Below, piece after piece: positions 24,676-37,117 of a DNA stretch of 64,000 bases. Both the position numbers and the translations under genes were made by a program. How positions within the stretch are numbered: position 1 is the first letter of the stretch; each line of letters opens with the position of its first letter. A model generated the notes under the pieces. It made no database searches, was not told the origin of the DNA, and was given only the letters and a program-made list of their open reading frames with translations. The stretch covers positions 8,533,001 through 8,597,000 of the forward strand of contig JAILWY010000007.1 in NCBI GenBank assembly GCA_022113835.1, written 5' to 3'. This stretch comes from Atopsyche davidsoni (Eukaryota; Arthropoda; Insecta; Trichoptera; Hydrobiosidae).

Positions 24676-27600
24676 CGCGGGCCCGCCAGCCGCAGTGTCT
24701 CCACTTCGCTGCCGTATCCATTGCCATTCAAACACTCGACATAAAGTAATACTAATTTATAGAAATCATTCTTCCTGGCAATGTTATTGGATAACTCGTG
24801 TAATTATGTATAATAAAAATGTATTATTTCTTAAAATGATGCTAAATTGATATTGTTCATTTTGAATTTTTCCTAACGACAAGATTGTATGCATGTATTA
24901 CATTGACCATAAAATTCCTTAAATAGAGAAGCCTCCGCCAGATACGCGTTGATCCTAGACACTTGTGCGGCTGTGAACTTTCCTTAGGCACGTTTACCAA
25001 ATAAATATAAATAAACGAATACCTGACTTATAAATTGAACACTCCCAACTGTTTATTGACTGTGTTTATTAATTTGTTTATCGAGAGATACGCTTGAAGT
25101 TTCGGTTTGTTCGATGCTTATTACGCGTACGAGTATGTTCCCTGAAAACAGCGATGCGTGGCACGCGTTGCCTGCACTATTCGTCTTGTTTTTTTCACAG
25201 TCTAGAGCTCATTTCCGAATAAGGCTGTGGGTTTTCGCGATTCGTATTAAAGATGCTACCGCGAGTAAAAACTCGATTTAAACACATTTAACACAATACG
25301 GACAAGCACGCCCGTCGCGGGTTTAAGGAGACCAAAAAAGACAGCGCTGTATTCGACTGTTTGTAAAATTTATAAATCACCATGCAGGCAACTGGTAAGT
25401 CACCTTCGGCCAGGGATTTCAACACACCAGCAAAAACAGGAATATGCAAGGGCGCGTTACGAATTCCAGTTATGGGGGGAGCGCAAAAACTGCGGCCCTG
25501 GCGGCGAGGTGACTGCGCTGCAGGGCTGTCAGGACAGTCCCAAGTATTAAACTGCGAAAGGGACAGTACCTTTGTGTTGAGATCATTGTGAATGCTAAAA
25601 AAGTGACTACCGAGATTCGAGGAAATGATTGATGTCACCGGTAACAGCAGTCAAAAGATATCAGGTTTAAAAAAAAAAACGTTCCTCTGAAAAAATAATA
25701 AATGACACCAAATGGACGATAAGGTGTCTCAAGTATTTATTACAATAAAAATTATTTTATCATATTTCCACGAATAAAAAAAATAGATTTCGTATAATGG
25801 TTTCATGCTGATATCAAATTCCTAAATCGCAATACATAAAATATTCACTTCACATATTTAATCAAAACTCTAAAGGAAGTTTTACTTATTATACAATGAG
25901 CATCTAACAAGGTAGGTGTTGAAAAGTTAAAAACAAATGAGTTTCTATGATCAGAAAATAGCAGTTGTTGATAGACCTGCGAGTATGATCTAAATTTATT
26001 TTGAAGTTTTTAATGCACAAAAGAGATCGAAGGAAAATAATCGCTACTTCCTATGAAACTCTATGAAAGTCAGCCTTGGTGTTTAAGCCTCTCCAATTTA
26101 CCTATTAGCAGGCAGGGTTGGACCAACCTCGATAATGTGAGTGTCCTCGTGTTCGCGCATGAGGGGCGTGTGGGTTTGTATCGCAGAGCCCGGCGCGGTA
26201 CGGAGAAATCGTTAAAACTTCCACCATTATAAATTAAGTCGCAGGGCAAGGCGCGCAGGTCGCGAGGCGACGATACGTGAATATAAATTGAAATACACTG
26301 AAGATTTTTAATGTCAATTATGAGATAAGGTCCTGTATCGAAATAAAAAAAAATATCACAACGCATATCACCAATAATATATATATATTTGATAAACCAA
26401 TGAAAAATTGTAAATGGAAACAAATTTACTTTTTCACAAACTAAAAAATGTGATGGCGATCGGTCAAAGAGGTTTTTACATAGATAGACATTATATTATT
26501 ATACAATACTAAGTTTGACGTTCAATTTCAATATCAATATGAGAGGATTGTTTATAAAATAAAAAACTTTGAGTTTGAATTCAAATATTGTTTGGGGTAC
26601 AACAATAAGAAGTATTATTTTGTTTTTTTAGTCTGATAATTTTGAATCACATCGGTGTCTTGAAAAAACATTTCGAGGATTTTTCTTGACGTTTCATGTG
26701 CAAACCGATTACCTAAATATTGTGCAAGTCCTAGTTTGATATAAAGATATTTAAATAAAAGTCAGTGTATTATATAATTACTCTTGTTATATATATCAGT
26801 AATATTATTATGTCAAAATATAAACGATTACGGGTTAGCGATACAGAGATGATCCAGTGACCCGCACGTATTGTCTCGGCAGGTTCGCAGTCCATCACCC
26901 GTGATCATCAGCAAGTGAAGCGTGTGTGCTGGTCTGCTGGAGTGTGCGGTATAATAGCCCCTGATATATTTCCCACCTCCGATATGGGATTAAAGGCATC
27001 TGTTTTCATTAAGGCTGTCTTATTATTTCCTCTGCCAGCCGTTAATGCGGAGTAAAAGTTCGAGTTAATCCGGAGAATGGCGAAAAAACCTGTCAGAATT
27101 ATCTGAGGATACATTCTACGAGTTTTTGGAAAAAATCTAAACACTTTAGTTTCAGCCCACAATAAAAAAAATTCAATTTAATTACTTAAGAAAACATAAA
27201 AGGCTGGATGTTAATTCTTTTATAAGTAAGAATAAGTTTTTACATAAAAGGAATGATAAATAAATAGCACATATTCTTAAAGCATTTTAAGAAATGTGGA
27301 ATTTGAACTCATAGGACCATGTAATTTAACGTATTAAAATACTAAGGATGTTATAATACAGTTTGGAGCTTGGCCAAGGAGATGAATAAATAAACTCGTG
27401 TACTCGTAAAGTGCATTTTTCCGAATTGAAAATTCACAAGAAGTCATAAGATGTCAATGTGATGTTTTATAGTAAAATTATTCCTTATTAAGATCACAAA
27501 CCCTTAACCCTAAAAATACTAATATGAATAACAGACGATTTATCAATTTACTCGATTAAATATATGCGATGATTTAATTTTCAAGTAGTACTACAAAAGT

Positions 27601-29106
27601 ACTTTTTTTATTTTGTGTGAAGTTTGACACTCACCACTGACTAGGTTAAAGTTTCCAAACAAGCGGGCTTATGAAACGTCAGCCCAGAGTTTATACTGCA
27701 CGGGAGACACTCCGGACTGCGGATCAGTAAAGTAAATCCAAATTTAATATGTAAAACTACAATATTAATTATTTTTAATAAATATACTCTACATACTGCG
27801 TCTCATTTTAACATGAAACCGGTGTCCGATTGTTAAATTATTTGTCGAAAAAAAAGGTATTCTGGCCGTGTGATAATATCTGGCATATATATATAATACG
27901 CGTTAAACTATGTTTCGTAACAATAATTTGATTTCGTACCGTTCGTCGTAACGACACGTCGCCTGGTTTACTAATGTTGTAGCGTCTGAAAAATAACATT
28001 ACAACATAAATATAGAAGAGTTTTTCTTGTCGCGATGGCGCCGAGTACAGAGGCGAGCGCAGGTGAGACGGAGGACCGCTCGCTTGCGAAGTATATGAAC
28101 CCAAGAGATAAATGTTCACGGAGGTGAGCAAGCAAGGAGCCGATCAGCCAAGTGCCTGATTTATATTGGATGGAGACGAGGGAAGTTTACTGGATTCTAT
28201 TACAGGGAAAATGAAATGAAAAATTTGTTACAGCTTGTACCGCTGCGGGTGCTTGATGTATTATTCACTTGTTGATCGATATTTCAAACTACAAATAAAA
28301 CCAATCATTCAATAAAATATATTTTTATATTCACACATATTTCGAACGTAATTGTATATTTCGTATGCATTTGCGTCTGTGTGTGTGCCATTACAATTGA
28401 TACAGTATTCGACCCAAAAGATGTCAAACCGACAGGCAGCGCTGTTAAAATATAATGAATATTCCTTTCATCGTAAGTATTACAAGGATTTTTGAAATCA
28501 TTAAATTACCTTGAAAATTTTGTTAAACAAGTAAACTTTGTGTTCGCTAAACATGATCGAAATTAATATTCAAAATATTATTTTATTATGCTAAATAATG
28601 ATTTAACATCTCCCAGAACAGGCGTAAATCTTCAGCCGAGGAGGTAGCGATTTCTAAAGTTTGAATAAATTATCTGAAATTCCTTGTAGAGGCACTTATT
28701 AAGTAGGCAGGGCAGTAACCCGCCACCCCTCGCCGTGACCTAGGACCCGAGCCCGATACAGCCGAGGGAGCTGATGAATATTGGATGCCCGCCACCCCTC
28801 CGCTCCGCCCCGGGGGTCTCCGTTTGTGAAGAAGTAGGTTAGAGAGTAAACGAGAACACTGATCAGGAAGCAGGCGACCGTTTAGTTTGTAGCTTGTATC
28901 CTTTGCAAGTGGTACAAAAATACACGTTCGAGAAAATACGTTCAAAATGGTTCTATGGTATGTTATTTTACAGTATTGGTTATTTTTTAACTTGAATTTG
29001 ACAATTACTTAATTTTAAAATAATATGAAATAGTTAACACGAAATGTTTTTGGAAATAACCTGTTCACACCAGACGACATCTCAAAGTTTAAGTAACGGA
29101 AGTGAC
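24676..29106. other. Non-coding, AT-rich; GC patch at 28.7-28.8 kb
   Basis: Moderately GC-rich patches are near 25300-25560, 26090-26280, 28020-28100 and 28690-28830. A weak minus-strand AG|GT junction (gcctgctaatag then GTAAAT) is near 26096-26103. No conserved coding segment is visible. Confidence 0.5.
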
Positions 29107-29130
29107 CCTCACCTGAAACAAAGACAATAA
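29107..29130 (-). promoter_or_regulatory. Candidate recursive splice site, 29.1 kb
   Basis: On the minus strand ttattgtctttgtttcag is followed immediately by GTGAGG (boundary 29112/29113). The pyrimidine tract and CAG make a strong acceptor; the donor has G at +5. It shares the GTTTCAGGTRAG core with 5923 and 53239. The next upstream site in transcription order (39991) is about 10.9 kb away, a spacing like that of known ratchet points. Function is inferred. Confidence 0.6.
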
Positions 29131-32100
29131 ATTATTAGTCATGAAAATATGTTAAATTTCATAAATTATAAATATGGTAAGCAAATAAATATATCCAAAA
29201 CAAAATTAAAGCTGAGTGGTTTAAAGACGGTTTTCATTTTTAGTCAGTGAACAGACTTCCTGGACAGTCCTGGATTGAACTTGATTTTTACAATTATGTG
29301 ACAATAACTTAACAAATATGAATGCGTGTAATAAGAACAGCAAGTTTTATATAAAATAATTTATAGTATTGAAAAGTCAATGTCAGGAAAGCACATATTT
29401 TTTTAAATCAACTAAATGGAGAAGTCATATTTATTTATTTACTCACAGAATATTTAAACCGATGGAGACAAATTTACAATAAACAACATCGTATAATATA
29501 AAAGAGGGTATCAATTCACTACTCAATATTCTCAAAACAATTCCATAAACGTGGGGATCTCTCGGCAAACAGATTACCTTTAAAGATTGCGTTCTGGTAA
29601 ATGATACGGTGGAGAACCGCTCCATGTAATTTGAAGTGAAATGTACAGAAATTACAAGCTTATCTAACATTATTACTGGGTATTCGAGCTTTGATATATT
29701 GTCGAGTGAGCCATTACTTTTCGAATAGAAAAAATATATTCCAGCGTTCTCGTCATTATTTTTTCTTTTGCGAATTTCCATATTATCAATATCGCGGCTT
29801 GTATTCTGCGTACAGAAGTATATCCGAGGCCGCTGGTGGGAACATTGTGCTTACAGATACTTATTTGGTAAAAAAGCTGACATGTAAAACGCGTTTCTTT
29901 CAATATATGCTAGGGTTCACCCTAGAATATAACATAAACATAATATGATTAATCTGAGAGAGATAAGGAGTAAATGTCAATACGGAGCCGCCATTCGATC
30001 TACCGAGATAATAAGCATAAAAATCAATTGTACGGTAGTTGCAATGCAGATTAATACGACAGTCGCAATTTATTATAGTCATTATTACATTTTTGTCATT
30101 ATCGATCATTCAAATAATTAAAAATAACATTAAAAACAATTAAGACTTTTCATTATAATATTTACGGTAAAGTAAAAAACTAGTTAATAAATCCTCGCAC
30201 TGGATTTGGAGAGAACTCATTAAAGGTGGATGATAATCGTGTAATATGTAACGGTAAATTAATTACGGATCATTAGAACTAATGACAATAGCAAGGAAAC
30301 ATTAGAGGCCGTAAAGAGTGAGTTTTCAGGCTGCGGTCGCGGCGATAATACTCCCGCGGAGATCTCGCAGCGGCTCGGTTACGCAAGAGAGCAGATATGT
30401 CGAATCGAATAGGGGAGTCGCTGATGGCTCAAGTTAGAAGGCAATGACTATTCCGATGGCCAATAAAATACGATAAAGACGAAGGGAATCGAATAAAGAG
30501 AGAAGGAAAGAATATTACAAGTGTGAAGTCTCTACTTTGTAGCATCTGCGGCTTGATAACATCTCTTTAACGACGAGGTTTGTCACATTTATATCATGGA
30601 CGAATAATTAAAACTTTGAACATTCTGAATAATTTTCAAGAGTAAATTATTATCAGCTATTAATTTTAATAAAATTAAAAAAAACAAAAAAGACAACATT
30701 TTTGACGAAACACAAATATATGTCTGTCTTGTAAATGTATCGATAAATTTATAAGCAAACGGATGATTGTTTAAAGAATAAAAATATTATTTGTCGTTAA
30801 TAAATATTTAAAAAAATTATTTTCAAACATCTTTGATGATATCAAAATTATTTTTAGAGTTTACAATTGTAATAATTATAAACAATTACATTGTTCAAAA
30901 ATATTAAAACTATTCGTATGTGTCAGGGAATCTCGAATACGAATGTTATACAAGACAATATTATTAATTAGTATTGCTTCAATACTTAAAGAATATCTAC
31001 GCAGTAATAGAAATATGCCCGTTAATTTTATCGATTTGAGATTCATTTCACACCTAACCTTGGTAAATGACCTGTAGCGAAAGCATCGTTTATTTGGTTT
31101 TTATCCTAGATTTTATTTTCAAAAAATCTCAAATATATAAAAGTAATAAAAAGCGATTTTAGCATCAATCTAAAACGTGCGAATTGACCGCTACATTCAT
31201 GCCGTTAATCCGTTATAAAATACATTTAACAAATACGCGACATCAAATAAACAGTGATGTTTATTTTATGTATCGAATTTTTTATCTTTTTGTTGTCTCT
31301 TTACGACCAGTAGCCGTGAGAAACGGTGGTTTCATTGGATTTTTATACGATGACATCAACGGAGCGAGGACGGAGAGGAGAGACGTCCCGTCTGCCCCGG
31401 CCCGAGACGTGCTCGGCGATGATGATGATGATGGTATAAATGTTCATATTAATAAGCGGTCTAATATTTCTGACCTTGCCGCTTGCACACGAGATGCCCC
31501 GCCGGTATTAGCGGCTGATACAGCTGGCAGCCTGCCCGCTAGTCTCGGGAATAAAAAGCGATCTCTTTATAACTATTGCAGTGAATTTCGTCCCTGGAGG
31601 TAATAGATCTCGGAGATGTTTGCACGTGCCAGCCGTCAAACTCCAAATTGACTTCTGGGAAAATGCCGTCCTCGAATCGATCCGTAATCGAAAACGTCTC
31701 AACATGACAGCCGGGCTTTGCGATCGAAACTAATTAAGAGGTTTTTTATTTCTCGTAATCAGCTGGAAAAAGTTGAGAAGTTCGTCGTCCGAGTTCGACT
31801 ACCGGCGGGATAGTATTAATATTATTAATCACACAGCCTGAAAAAGTACGCTTTCCGGCGAACATTCTCTGACAACTCGATAGATGTAATAATCTTTATG
31901 ACAGATTGATTTAAGTAAGATTTGTAAGTCGTAATGATAATTTGAAAGTACATGTTTAAAATCTTTAGGGTGAAAGCGCTGAATCGTTCAAAAAATATAT
32001 AGATGAGTTTGTGCGTCAGTAAACGTTTCGTAAAATAAAATTTATTACGAATGTTAAATTAAGACACAATCTGATAACAACGCATTAAAAATACGCGTTG

Positions 32101-33179
32101 AAGCATTAAATAAGATCAAGAATGAATGAAGAAAAAAAAAAAAAGAGCAAATAATCTATTTCGGAGTCAGCGAATTTAAATTGTAATTTGAATTTGCAAT
32201 ATTTTGTAAAAAAAAATAAATAAAAAGCAACTTTTATTTAGGAGACATATCAACTTAATTTTTAGTCATCCACTGATGTAACCTTGCCTCCTTCATGAAC
32301 CTCGCTTTCGTATGGCCTACATTTTTCTATTATATTAGTTTCCTTTAAGTCCTCGTGGAATTCACTACACTTTTCACATACACTTCTTTGCTGAGGAAAT
32401 CCCACGCAAACGAGGGCAGCGAATAAAAAAAGCGCGTAAGTTTTTTGTTTCAGAATATTCAGCGTCCTTGAGCCCCAGCACGGGCTGGATGCTCGAGGGC
32501 GGCGGATAGTGTATCGGATATTGGCGCCCACCCCGTGTTTGCGGCTCTGTTCACACAGGCCGTTATTAGGGCGGCGGGTGGGGACGCCCGGCAAACATTA
32601 TTGGAAGCCCGGTCGTGTCTGTTGTCTGAGCTTGTTGGATAAATATGCAAGACAATCGCACGGGAAAAGATTGTCAATTCCACAATTCCGTTTTATGTCT
32701 TTTAAAGATAATATTTAAAAAAAAAAAACTAAATACAAAAGCAAATATGAAATAAATTGTTTTACACGATTTGTTTTTTAATGCAGTTTATGCGCATTCC
32801 ACGAGGAGTTTTAATACGATGTAAAGTAATAAAATAAATTTATTACCTGCTATCAAACTACTTGTATATATTTTTATTGATATTTTACCAATTGAGGCCA
32901 ATCCAGATTTTATTTATTTAAACTCACATTTTCATCATAACATAAAAACCGTTGTCTTTCCTTATAATGCAAATATGAAAAGTAAAGTCTTCACTTACAC
33001 TGATTTACAAGACAATAAGTCACAACAACCTGATCTCAATAACACTCCCAACAGCAAGGCTGGAAAAATAAACCTTACCCCGAGAAGTAAGCGAAGAAGA
33101 CACCGAAAGAGAAGACAGTCGTAAATCTCGCGGCAGGTTAAAAAGCGCTCATTGCTGTTTAATTTTCAATAAGACGCCT
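29131..33179. other. Non-coding, AT-rich; GC patches at 30.3, 31.4 and 32.5 kb
   Basis: GC-rich patches lie at about 30300-30430, 31360-31510 and 32450-32600. A (GAT)5 run is near 31420-31436. ORFs up to 139 codons on the plus strand (31184-31603) cross the AT/GC boundary and have no recognisable domain. Confidence 0.5.
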
Positions 33180-33308
33180 TATCGCCCCATCCGCCGGCCC
33201 CCGGCTGCCCCCGGTCGCCCCCGGTCGCCCCCAGCCGCCCCGCCCCGCCCCCCGGGGGCCGTTTCCCGCCGAGTGGCGCATCTAAGATGGCGGCCGGAGT
33301 TTCCCGCC
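33180..33308 (+). promoter_or_regulatory. C-rich island with E2F-like and YY1/Pho-like sites
   Basis: A C-rich run (33190-33258; repeated cgcccccggt) is followed by TTTCCCGCC at 33262-33270, AAGATGGCGGC at 33284-33294 and TTTCCCGCC again at 33300-33308. TTTCCCGCC fits the E2F consensus, and the ATGGCGGC core fits YY1/Pleiohomeotic. The minus strand of the C run is G-quadruplex-prone. This could be a promoter CpG patch or a Polycomb-type regulatory element; only the motifs are seen, binding is inferred. Confidence 0.4.
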
Positions 33309-36300
33309 GACAGTACGACTGGCCGAATTGCGAGGGAAATTGTTTTCATATAGTCGTTGACGCCTCCGCAAAGGACGCGACGGAATTTCGGACCAATTTT
33401 GTGAGACAATAATTCTGCTCATTCCGCGAGTTGTGACCCAAAATGAGCTAAAGCTCGACGGAAATCGGAAACGTTAGATATGCCGTCGTATTTTGCTATA
33501 CACATATTTATTAACTCAATTATTTTTTATTGCGTATACTAAAACAGCAGTACCGATTATTTTAACTGCGAAAATAGTTTAATTGCAAGAGAAAATAATT
33601 TTCTGTGAAATCCTTATAAATTAAGCAGACGACTCCCGAAGCTTACTAAAGTCAAACATTTCGGTTTAAGCGCTGCTCTGGGAATCGCGCCCGTAATATA
33701 TAAAGAAAGAGTAAAAAAAAAAAAAAATTTAGTTAATTTACAAGTCTGAAGATTGTCAATTTATTCTCAAAGCAGAAAATTAAGCCATTTACACAAAAAA
33801 ACATACCTAAGTTATTTTAGATTTTGTTAGTACTGAATAAAGTAATTCGCTTTTATTATTAGACATCTTTCGAATTGCAGCAATAAAATATCATACTGTC
33901 TTTATTGTAGTTCCAATATTATACGCTTGACAAAAACTTTGGTGTGTAATGAAAGTATAATTAGAGAGGATTTAAGCACAGTGTATATGTCTACAACAAT
34001 CGAAACGTGGTGGTTTTTACAACATTTAGACAGTCTGGATAATGAAAACAATGCCCTAGTTCGTACTTTTACTAATGAGGCTAATTTGGACCAATCTGTG
34101 TAGGATCAATGCTCATCCACGGCAACGCCGCGCTCCGTGACGGCCTCCGGGCTATACGATCGGCGTTCTTTCAGCGTACACGGATTCAAACAACGCGTAA
34201 TCTCACATTTAACTCCATGGTTTAAAATTAATCAAAGAATATTAAAGTATGGTTTTGTTGTAAACCCATTATTTGTTAATGCAAAGATATGTGCAATAAT
34301 CCGTCTGCGTGTGCGGAGAGCGGTGGAGAGACGAGAGCAGGAGAGCGCGGCGGGCTGGCAGGCCGCGAGGTCCCGTCACATGGAAATGAGGCGGTCGGAG
34401 AGAAAGTCGGTGGCGAATGGAGTTATTGAACCGCGGGCCCGGCGCGCCTCACCAACCTAACCTAACCCAACGCGACTCCGTCGGACGCTGCATCACCCGG
34501 CCTGCTTGGCGAGGCGCGGTCCCTCGGAGGTACAAAACATTCAAGAAATCTTATTTTACCTAATGACACGACAAATGACGTTATCGTTTTAATTATTCGG
34601 TATTTTTAAACTACGTTGATGTAGATAGATAATGAGCCGGACAGATTAGTAGCAATGTTTGTGGCGTGTTTAAACAACGGCGTAAATACAAGGCGTCTGA
34701 CATTGAAACGTCTCGGTCTCGACCGCTCCTAGGAGCGGCCTCACAAATGTGTGTCAAATTAATAGCAGCCGACTTCAAAGTTTCCTATGGCGATGGCCGA
34801 CAACACTTTTCCGAACGAAACTTTCAAAGCGTTAAATATCTGCCGCGCGAAGGTCGTAGCTGCTAAAGTAATATTCTCGGGTAAAATACAACGGCGCAGT
34901 CAAATTATTTTAGTTTAAGGCGAGTGAAAATTGAAAGCATGCTTCATATTTGATTAATGTGATGGTCAAGTGCAAAAGAACATTTCGCCTTGTGGACGTT
35001 GGTACCACTAACATCGCTGACTAGATCCCGGTATGACTGAGAATTTCTGGCGAAACAGGCGTATTCCCGACGACATAAAAGTGATACAAGGCAAGCGAGC
35101 GTGTCGCCGTTAAGTCGTCGAAATATACCCATGTAAGTAGATGCGCGACAGCAGAAGATTCCGGCGTCCAGTCGGCCATTGGCGAGTCGTGCCTCCGCGA
35201 GTGATTCGTGTGCCATTGTCGCGAGGCACCTTTGTCGCTGGAAAGACACTTGTATAATTCATGTGGGCTTCTTTTGTACTGCTAAAAAGTGATAAAAGTA
35301 GAAAAAATAAAATCGTCATATTTCACCGCGTTATATTCTTTTAATTGATTGTGATTAAATGTAAATAAAAAGCTGCTTTTCCTGTGTTTGCTAAGATAGA
35401 CGCAGTAGCGAGTCGGTAACAGTGAGTCGTGGTGGATACATTACTCGTTTATTTATAATTCAGATGTATACCTGCAGCCAACTACGGCTGAGAAAAAATA
35501 CGCTCATACAAGTATTTTCACCAGCTAGATGTTATACATTCGATTGGCAGAGATCAAAGTAAACAGATATCACATTAAGGAAAATAATGACCTTGATAAT
35601 GAGATATGAAGATGCCTTCCTGACTGAATAAATAATTATAAAGATTTCAGAGAGAGAAGACACAAAAATTTTAATCATCATTTCAAACGTCCAAATTCAA
35701 TCGGAAGGATCGTATTACAGATATTCGAGATAATTTTAAACAGAGATTGTTGATTGAACTTGTAGATATTATGAAAATACCACTAAATTACAGGAACCTT
35801 TTCAAGCAGTTTATCTTTAAATAGTCAATGTTTTATGGTTTTATTATTTCTTTGTGTTTTTTTTTTTTATAAATCCTAGAACGACCCTTAAACCGTCCTA
35901 TCATTTATTTGTACATTTTTAATTTTTTTAAAATTCTTTTTGATTTTTGATGTTTATGACGGAAAATCAGTGAGACAGAAATTGTCTATGTAGTATATTG
36001 TTTAATAGATGAGAAAATCTGTGATTAATTCTTTTTGAATATACCATACCTGTCTCTTGACAGATTGGTAGCTGCACATACTTGAGTTTTATTAGTTTAC
36101 TAGATAAAAAAATATATAAATTATGACGACCAAGCATTCGGACAGAGCGATGTATGTAAGGCTGCTGTGATGCAGTTAGAGATATACAAAGCATGAACAC
36201 CGCGAATGAGGTACTCGGGCGGTCTGCCTGCGCCGCGGGAATTCGATCTCGTCCAGCGTAGTCCGGCCTCGCCGCCGACTGCGGAAAGTCAATTATCTAA

Positions 36301-36426
36301 TCGAAACGGCAATAAACATCAGACGCTTCCATCGGACACATGTTGCGTCGCAGAGGAATCCACCGCCGCCAAGGGCACCTAAACATAGACGTAAAACTCG
36401 GTTTGGTCGCACGTAAACACGCGGAA
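33309..36426. other. Non-coding; GC patches at 34.3-34.5 and 36.2-36.4 kb
   Basis: A GC-rich patch at 34300-34520 ends in two TTAGG-like units read on the minus strand (cctaacctaaccc, about 34456-34468), too short to be telomeric. A mixed-composition stretch at 34650-35240 has several ORFs but no domain. The GC patch at 36200-36426 leads into the GC-motif cluster. Confidence 0.5.
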
Positions 36427-36533
36427 GGCCGGGCTACGCTGTCGGAGGCGGGCTTAAGTCGTCTCCGGCCGAGAGCGCGGGTTGCGCTGGAGAGGCCGGG
36501 CTACGCTGCACACAAAAGGCGGGGTTGCGCCGT
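36425..36533 (+). repeat. GC-rich motif cluster (GGCCGGGCTACGCTG and variants)
   Basis: The motif ggccgggctacgctg occurs at 36427-36441 and within gaggccgggctacgctg at 36492-36508. Related gcgggttgcgctgg (about 36478) and ggcggggttgcgccg (about 36519) lie between and after. The 17-mer gaggccgggctacgctg recurs exactly at 54249-54265, next to ggcggggttacgctgg. A core gagcgcgggttgcgc also appears near 13310. It may be a dispersed short repeat or a protein-binding motif; it is not tRNA-like. Confidence 0.6.
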
Positions 36534-37073
36534 AGGAAATTGGTAATTATTATGACTGCGACGCAAAACGGATGAATGCTATTTACAACTGCGATTGACC
36601 GAGCGGCGGTTGGAATAGTGATTCTCAGAACGGAATGGTTTTAAAATGTGTTCTGGTAATAACTATACATTACATTTGGAACGGATGCAGTGCTGGGCTC
36701 TTTTAGCCGCGGCGAGCCATTAAAATCCTAAGACGTATCGATGAAAGATGATTGAGTAGGTACTAAAATATTCTAGGTAATCAATGTATATAATCCGTGT
36801 AATCAAAAGAACACATATATCTAAGCACAAGCGGTATAAAATTAAAATACTTAAAATGTGCTTTAATCTTTAGTGGTCTTAAGAGCTTTATCGATCTCTA
36901 TAAACATTTCCATTTAAATTACATCCTCCATAGAAAGATTAAAGCATTTTCAAATTTATAATAATAGTGTATAGGAGTAAAGAAAATACAATCTAATCTT
37001 AGTAAATATTTTGTTATTTGTAAGTACCTATGTCAAAACAGCCTGAAGAATTAGATAAAATTATATGTAGTAA

Positions 37074-37117
<44 letters not shown>

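Noticed and set aside
24431..24850. Collagen-like Gly-Pro-Gly ORF on the plus strand
   Set aside because: The repeat peptide is the in-frame translation of a 15-bp minisatellite; flanking residues are unrelated and the opposite strand is equally open.
34456..34468. cctaacctaaccc, like insect TTAGG telomere repeats
   Set aside because: Only about two units; too short for a telomeric or interstitial telomeric array.
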